Positions 6,988 to 9,468 of a stretch of DNA of 9,468 nt are shown in pieces. The stretch comes from Elusimicrobiota bacterium. GTDB lineage: Bacteria; Elusimicrobiota; Elusimicrobia; Elusimicrobiales; Elusimicrobiaceae. Position 1 is the stretch's first letter. Every line of letters starts with the position of its first letter. The stretch covers positions 1-9,468 of the forward strand of contig JAEXBW010000093.1 of assembly GCA_023393825.1 (NCBI GenBank), written 5' to 3'. A program made the position numbers and the translations under genes. The notes under the pieces are model-generated. The model worked only from the letters and a program-made list of their open reading frames with translations. It had not been told where the DNA came from and ran no database searches.

Positions 6988-8180
6988 ACGCCAAAAAAGT
7001 TTTTACCGTTTTATTTTTAATCAACCTGCTAAACTACATAGACAGGCAGATACTATTTTCCGTCTTCCCGCTTATTAAAACAGACCTTTCGCTTACCGAT
7101 ACACAGCTTGGCCTGCTGGCTTCCGCATTTATGCTGGTGTATATGCTCGTTGCGCCTGTTGTGGGTTATTTTGCAGATAGAACGCCAAGGCAGTTTTGGA
7201 TATCCTTAAGCGCGTTCTTGTGGAGCGCGGCAACTATGTTTACGGGAACCGTAAAAAATTACGGGCAGCTGCTTTTTGCGCGCTCTTTGATAGGCGTGGG
7301 AGAATCGGGCTTTACAAGCGTTTCGCCATCTTTTGTGGCGGAAAGATTCCCTACGGAAAGCAGGGCGAAAGTACTTTCTTTCTTCGGTTTAGCTTTGCCG
7401 CTGGGCAGCGCTTTGGGGTATCTTTTTGGCGCGTGGCTTGGCGCATTGATAGGTTGGCGCGCGGCTTTTATGGTTGTGGGTTTGCCGGGGATAATATTGG
7501 CATTTATCGTATTTTTTAAGGTTAAAGACACAAGAGAAAAAATTGTGCCTGCGGAAGAAAAACCAAAGTTAAACCAATATTTTGCGCTGCTTAAAAATAA
7601 AACTTTTTTGTATATTTGTCTGGGGCAGGCAATGGGGACATTTACGCTTGGCGGGCTTGCCGCGTGGATGCCGACTTATTTAAACCGCTGTTTTGATTTT
7701 AGTGTTGCACAGGCGGGTACAACCTTTGGCCTTATGATAATAACGGCAGGCGCAACGGGGACAATTTTAGGCGGAATCATAGCAGACAGACTTTTGAAGA
7801 AAACAAAAAAAGCTTATTTTATAACTTCTTACATGAGCTTTTTTACCGCGCTTCCGTTTGCGGCGGCGGCCGTATTTACCGCAAATCAAACAGCGGCATT
7901 ATTGCTGTTTTCCGTATCAATTATGCTTGTGTTTTTGCAAACGGGGCCGATGCAGGCGGCAATAGTGGCGACTACAAATATTAAAATACGCTCTATGGCT
8001 TTCGCCTTAAATATTTTTATTATTCACGCCTTGGGCGATGCTATATCCCCCGCGCTTATAGGCAGCGTATCTGACGCTTTTGATATTAAGATAGGGCTTA
8101 TTTTTGCATTGTTTTTTATAATACCAGCCGCGCTTTTTACGATACTGGCGGCAAAGCATTATAAACAAGAATCCGTCTGA
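6984..8180 (+). CDS. MFS transporter, Spinster-like
   Basis: A 398-residue inner-membrane protein, typical length for a 12-helix major facilitator. The first helix carries NYIDRQ (17-22), characteristic of the Spinster-like MFS group, whose members move lipids, sphingosine phosphate or other amphipathic compounds. The loop 2-3 signature is GYFADRTPRQF (61-71). GVGESGF (104-110) carries an acidic residue in helix 4, where Spinster-type carriers have a proton-coupling Glu. The half-way repeat of the signature is IADRLLKKTK (266-275), after a charged central loop (about 180-200). Start ATG 6984 overlaps the trmL stop (ATGA), with AAAGGA 5 nt before it; an upstream in-frame start at 6945 would sit inside trmL and is not needed. 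The substrate cannot be named; sugar-phosphate, lipid or drug efflux all remain open. Confidence 0.88.
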   Translation: MNAKKVFTVLFLINLLNYIDRQILFSVFPLIKTDLSLTDTQLGLLASAFMLVYMLVAPVVGYFADRTPRQFWISLSAFLWSAATMFTGTVKNYGQLLFARSLIGVGESGFTSVSPSFVAERFPTESRAKVLSFFGLALPLGSALGYLFGAWLGALIGWRAAFMVVGLPGIILAFIVFFKVKDTREKIVPAEEKPKLNQYFALLKNKTFLYICLGQAMGTFTLGGLAAWMPTYLNRCFDFSVAQAGTTFGLMIITAGATGTILGGIIADRLLKKTKKAYFITSYMSFFTALPFAAAAVFTANQTAALLLFSVSIMLVFLQTGPMQAAIVATTNIKIRSMAFALNIFIIHALGDAISPALIGSVSDAFDIKIGLIFALFFIIPAALFTILAAKHYKQESV

Positions 8181-8194
8181 GATTTTTATTTTAA

Positions 8195-8224
8195 TTGCCA
8201 AGAACAAGGCTAATTTGATAAGAT
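8195..8224 (+). promoter_or_regulatory. Candidate promoter for tRNA-Phe
   Basis: TTGCCA (8195-8200) and TAAGAT (8219-8224) are separated by 18 nt. Transcription would start near 8231, about 15 nt before the tRNA. The -10 box matches the consensus at only four of six positions, so read-through from the MFS gene is an alternative source of the tRNA. Confidence 0.4.
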
Positions 8225-8245
8225 ATTAAAACAACGTTAAGTTGC

Positions 8246-8317
8246 GCCGAGGTAGCTCAGTGGTAGAGCACTGGTCTGAAAAACCAGGTGTCGACAGTTC
8301 GATCCTGTCCCTCGGCA
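8246..8317 (+). tRNA. tRNA-Phe (anticodon GAA)
   Basis: A 72-nt cloverleaf. The acceptor GCCGAGG pairs with CCTCGGC, and the discriminator is A. The D arm is AGCTCAGTGGTAGAGCA, with a D loop one base shorter than in E. coli tRNA-Phe. The anticodon stem CTGGT/ACCAG encloses CTGAAAA, giving anticodon GAA, which reads TTC and TTT. The T loop is TTCGATC. CCA is not encoded (AAT follows). A strong terminator begins 12 nt downstream. Confidence 0.97.
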
Positions 8318-8328
8318 AATTCAATTTT

Positions 8329-8358
8329 AAACCCCCGTTCTGATGAGCGGGGGTTTTT
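8329..8358. terminator. Bidirectional intrinsic terminator between tRNA-Phe and fRMsr
   Basis: AAACCCCCGTTC (8329-8340), loop TGAT, GAGCGGGGGTTT (8345-8356): a 12-bp stem with one G-U pair. It is followed by TT GTTTG on the plus strand, so five Ts run out of the stem, and on the minus strand the stem runs into TTTAAAATT. It ends the tRNA-Phe transcript from the left and the convergent reductase transcript from the right. Confidence 0.9.
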
Positions 8359-8379
8359 GTTTGTATTTGCTTTAAATGG

Positions 8380-8844
8380 TTACAATTTGCAGGCGGATAT
8401 AAAAATTTTTACAAGTTCTTCAAAAACTTCTTTCTCCCCCGCGCCAAAGCGGGATTTTATAGGGGAATCTATATCCAAAACGCCAAAAAGTGTGCCGTCC
8501 TTTTTAAGTATAGGCACAACAATTTCGCTGTTGCTGGCAGAGTCGCAGGCGATATGCCCCGCGAACTGGTGGACATCTTCCACAACTACGGTTTGTTTGT
8601 TTTTGGCGGCGGTACCGCAAACGCCTTTGCCTATGGCAATGCGTACGCAGGCGGGCTTACCCTGAAAGGGACCTAAAACAAGTTGCCCCTCTTTAAAAAT
8701 ATAAAAGCCCGCCCAGTTTATATTGGCGGTCCTCTCGTAAATAAGAGCAGAGAGATTAGCCATATTTGCTATGGGGTCGGCCTCGCCGTGCAAAAGAGCG
8801 GCGGCGGTTTGCGGCAGGGAAAGGTTATTATCTATTTGTTCCAT
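8380..8844 (-). CDS. msrC: Free methionine-(R)-sulfoxide reductase (GAF domain)
   Basis: Reduces free L-methionine-(R)-sulfoxide to methionine, usually at the expense of thioredoxin; a cytoplasmic oxidative-damage repair enzyme. The 154 residues form a single GAF domain. Diagnostic motifs: NWAGFYIF (43-50), LGPFQGKPACVRI (57-69), GKGVCGTAA (72-80), DVHQFAGHIACDSASNSEI (90-108) and GVLDIDSP (121-128). The three redox cysteines Cys66, Cys76 and Cys100 keep the 10- and 24-residue spacings of E. coli and yeast fRMsr, so the enzyme should be active. ATG 8844 has no Shine-Dalgarno; the AT-rich leader holds TAAAAT (8856-8851), which would place a transcript start near the ATG itself. The stop of a decayed exonuclease gene lies 9 nt upstream, suggesting the two were once a transcription unit. 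Confidence 0.94.
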   Translation of the reverse strand: MEQIDNNLSLPQTAAALLHGEADPIANMANLSALIYERTANINWAGFYIFKEGQLVLGPFQGKPACVRIAIGKGVCGTAAKNKQTVVVEDVHQFAGHIACDSASNSEIVVPILKKDGTLFGVLDIDSPIKSRFGAGEKEVFEELVKIFISACKL

Positions 8845-8853
8845 ATTAAAATT

Positions 8854-9106
8854 TTACAATAATTTAATTTTTGCCAGTTCTGCTTTTGAGCAGGCTTTCT
8901 TTACCTACTCAAAAAGTGTTGGCGCAATTTTTATACCAGCTAAAATCATATCTAATGTATTAAGATATACTGATACAGAAATAATAGAATCATAATCCGC
9001 CAAGGAAGAATGTTTGTCCTCCTATCCTGCAATGCAATAAAACATCTTTCATTGCCGAGCCGTGTCGTCCACTCCCGCGCATTGTATTTTTGCCGATTTG
9101 GAATGT
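8854..9106 (-). pseudogene. Remnant of a DEDDh (DnaQ-like) 3'-5' exonuclease gene
   Basis: On the minus strand two adjoining frames give the C-terminal pattern of a DEDDh exonuclease. Frame one (9106-9020) reads TMRGSG...SAMKDVLLHCRIG. After one extra base near 9019, frame two (9018-8854) continues with DKHSSLADYDSIISVSVYL, then a tail containing LAGIKIAPTLFE, an in-frame TAG (8907-8905), VKKACSKAELAKIKLL and a final TAA (8856-8854). HSSLAD (His codon 9012-9010, Asp codon 8997-8995) is the H-x4-D of Exo motif III, and the preceding KDVLLHCRIG fits the usual 'LkdvcerlGI' stretch. The N-terminal part with the DxE motif is not recognisable. One frameshift, one nonsense codon and loss of the N-terminus argue for a dead gene rather than a sequencing slip. 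Exact left and right limits are uncertain, and the family call rests on motif reading only. Confidence 0.55.
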
Positions 9107-9334
9107 CTATAAAATTTAAGCTTTTGAGTATCCTACTGTTTTACTTGTGCGACGTAAAAACCGACGGCGGCTACCTTTAAGGCCTCTGTCGGTTTTTACA
9201 AATTGTCAAACAGGAAGCCAAAATTTCGTGATGTAATTAATGCCTTTCGCCGCGGAAGAAACTTAGCAGACGGCACGCGTTAATTTTCAGATTTTAAGTA
9301 AATTTTGATTTTATTCTAAGTGCGAACTATTTTG
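9107..9334. other. Gene-free stretch upstream of the exonuclease remnant
   Basis: Apart from the hairpin at 9154-9199 I see no supported gene. A plus-strand frame is open without a start codon from 9157 to a TAA near 9283, ending in FRRGRNLADGTR, but it runs through the hairpin and has no ribosome site, so I do not call it. The segment 9284-9334 is AT-rich with no clear promoter. It may hold further decayed coding DNA or a leader for a gene beyond the right edge. Confidence 0.4.
9154..9199. terminator. Long near-perfect hairpin, possible bidirectional terminator
   Basis: GTAAAAACCGAC (9154-9165) and its exact reverse complement GTCGGTTTTTAC (9188-9199) form a 12-bp stem. The stem can continue inward through G-U/G-C pairs, one mismatch and GGC/GCC (9169-9171 with 9182-9184) to a small loop ACCTTTAA. 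The A5 and T5 runs flank a GC core on both strands, as in two-way terminators. No intact gene ends nearby, so it may belong to a lost gene or an unseen transcript. Confidence 0.55.
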
Positions 9335-9454
9335 TTTTGCAAGTATTTTGCGGCAAGACGCGAAGCGGGGAGGGAAGGATACCGTGAGTGGCTGGAAGCC
9401 CGTGTATCTGACTGACCAAAGCGACAAAGTATTGCCGCAAAATACGCCGCAAAA
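9335..9454. repeat. Inverted-repeat element with structured interior (possible ncRNA or small mobile/REP-like element)
   Basis: GTATTTTGCGGCAA (9343-9356) is exactly reverse-complemented by TTGCCGCAAAATAC (9432-9445), with a 75-nt interior. Outside a small internal loop (AA versus GCC), TTTTGC (9335-9340) pairs with GCAAAA (9449-9454). Inside, GATAC/GTATC, CG/CG and GGC/GCC with loop TGGAA can form a second hairpin (about 9379-9409). The interior is much richer in G and C than the AT-rich DNA to its left. No transposase, known riboswitch or known RNA signature is recognised. It is close to the window edge, so its relation to the next gene is unknown. Confidence 0.5.
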
Positions 9455-9468
9455 ATTGCGTGATTTGA

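Noticed and set aside
8880..8893. Small hairpin CTGCT-TTTG-AGCAG as a terminator
   Set aside because: A 5-bp stem without a T run in either direction, lying inside the exonuclease remnant; likely chance.
8771..8995. Plus-strand 74-residue open frame
   Set aside because: Its first third is antisense to fRMsr and the rest is antisense to the exonuclease remnant; no ribosome site or recognisable domain.
9157..9285. Plus-strand frame ending in FRRGRNLADGTR
   Set aside because: No start codon with a ribosome site, begins inside the 9154-9199 hairpin, and no family recognised.
9434..9456. Tandem GCCGCAAAA units as a CRISPR or satellite repeat
   Set aside because: Only two imperfect copies 12 nt apart with no spacer series; they are better explained as the right arm of the inverted repeat.

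Overview
The window reads as an ordinary bacterial chromosomal segment with one poorly explained end. GC is moderate by eye, with AT-rich intergenic DNA. Both tRNA genes lack an encoded CCA end, several genes are coupled by 1-4 nt overlaps, and Shine-Dalgarno use is mixed. No gene is taxonomically decisive. An anaerobic gut-type lineage such as Elusimicrobiota is a low-confidence guess from the general look of the proteins, not a demonstrated assignment.

Layout. Positions 1-3669 hold a minus-strand cluster, read right to left: ychF (universal GTPase/ATPase), a TrmA/RlmD-family 23S rRNA m5U methyltransferase, and a PcrA/UvrD-type helicase that runs off the left edge. ychF and the methyltransferase overlap by 1 nt (TAATG); the methyltransferase and the helicase overlap by 4 nt (ATGA). 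A tRNA-Glu(CTC) gene with its own likely terminator lies just upstream on the same strand. A plus-strand block then diverges from it: an 849-residue alpha-glucan phosphorylase behind a promoter whose -35 box sits in a perfect 8+4+8 palindrome, a short hairpin, a TrmL-type tRNA wobble-base methyltransferase, and a Spinster-like MFS transporter (ATGA overlap with trmL). tRNA-Phe(GAA) follows, then a strong bidirectional terminator shared with the convergent minus-strand free-methionine-(R)-sulfoxide reductase gene.

The last ~620 bases (8845-9468) hold no intact gene that I can support. Directly upstream of the reductase is what looks like the decayed C-terminal end of a DEDDh (DnaQ-like) 3'-5' exonuclease gene, with one frameshift and one in-frame stop. 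Beyond it are a long near-perfect hairpin (9154-9199) and, at the right edge, a ~120-nt inverted-repeat element (9335-9454) with a 14-bp perfect outer stem and a GC-rich, foldable interior. That last element is the best candidate here for something undescribed: a structured RNA or a small repeat element.

Functionally the window mixes RNA maintenance (ychF, two RNA methyltransferases, two tRNAs), DNA repair (helicase), storage polysaccharide breakdown (phosphorylase), membrane export (MFS) and oxidative repair (fRMsr). Beyond the coupled pairs I see no single pathway linking them, and no clear defence, phage or secondary-metabolite system.
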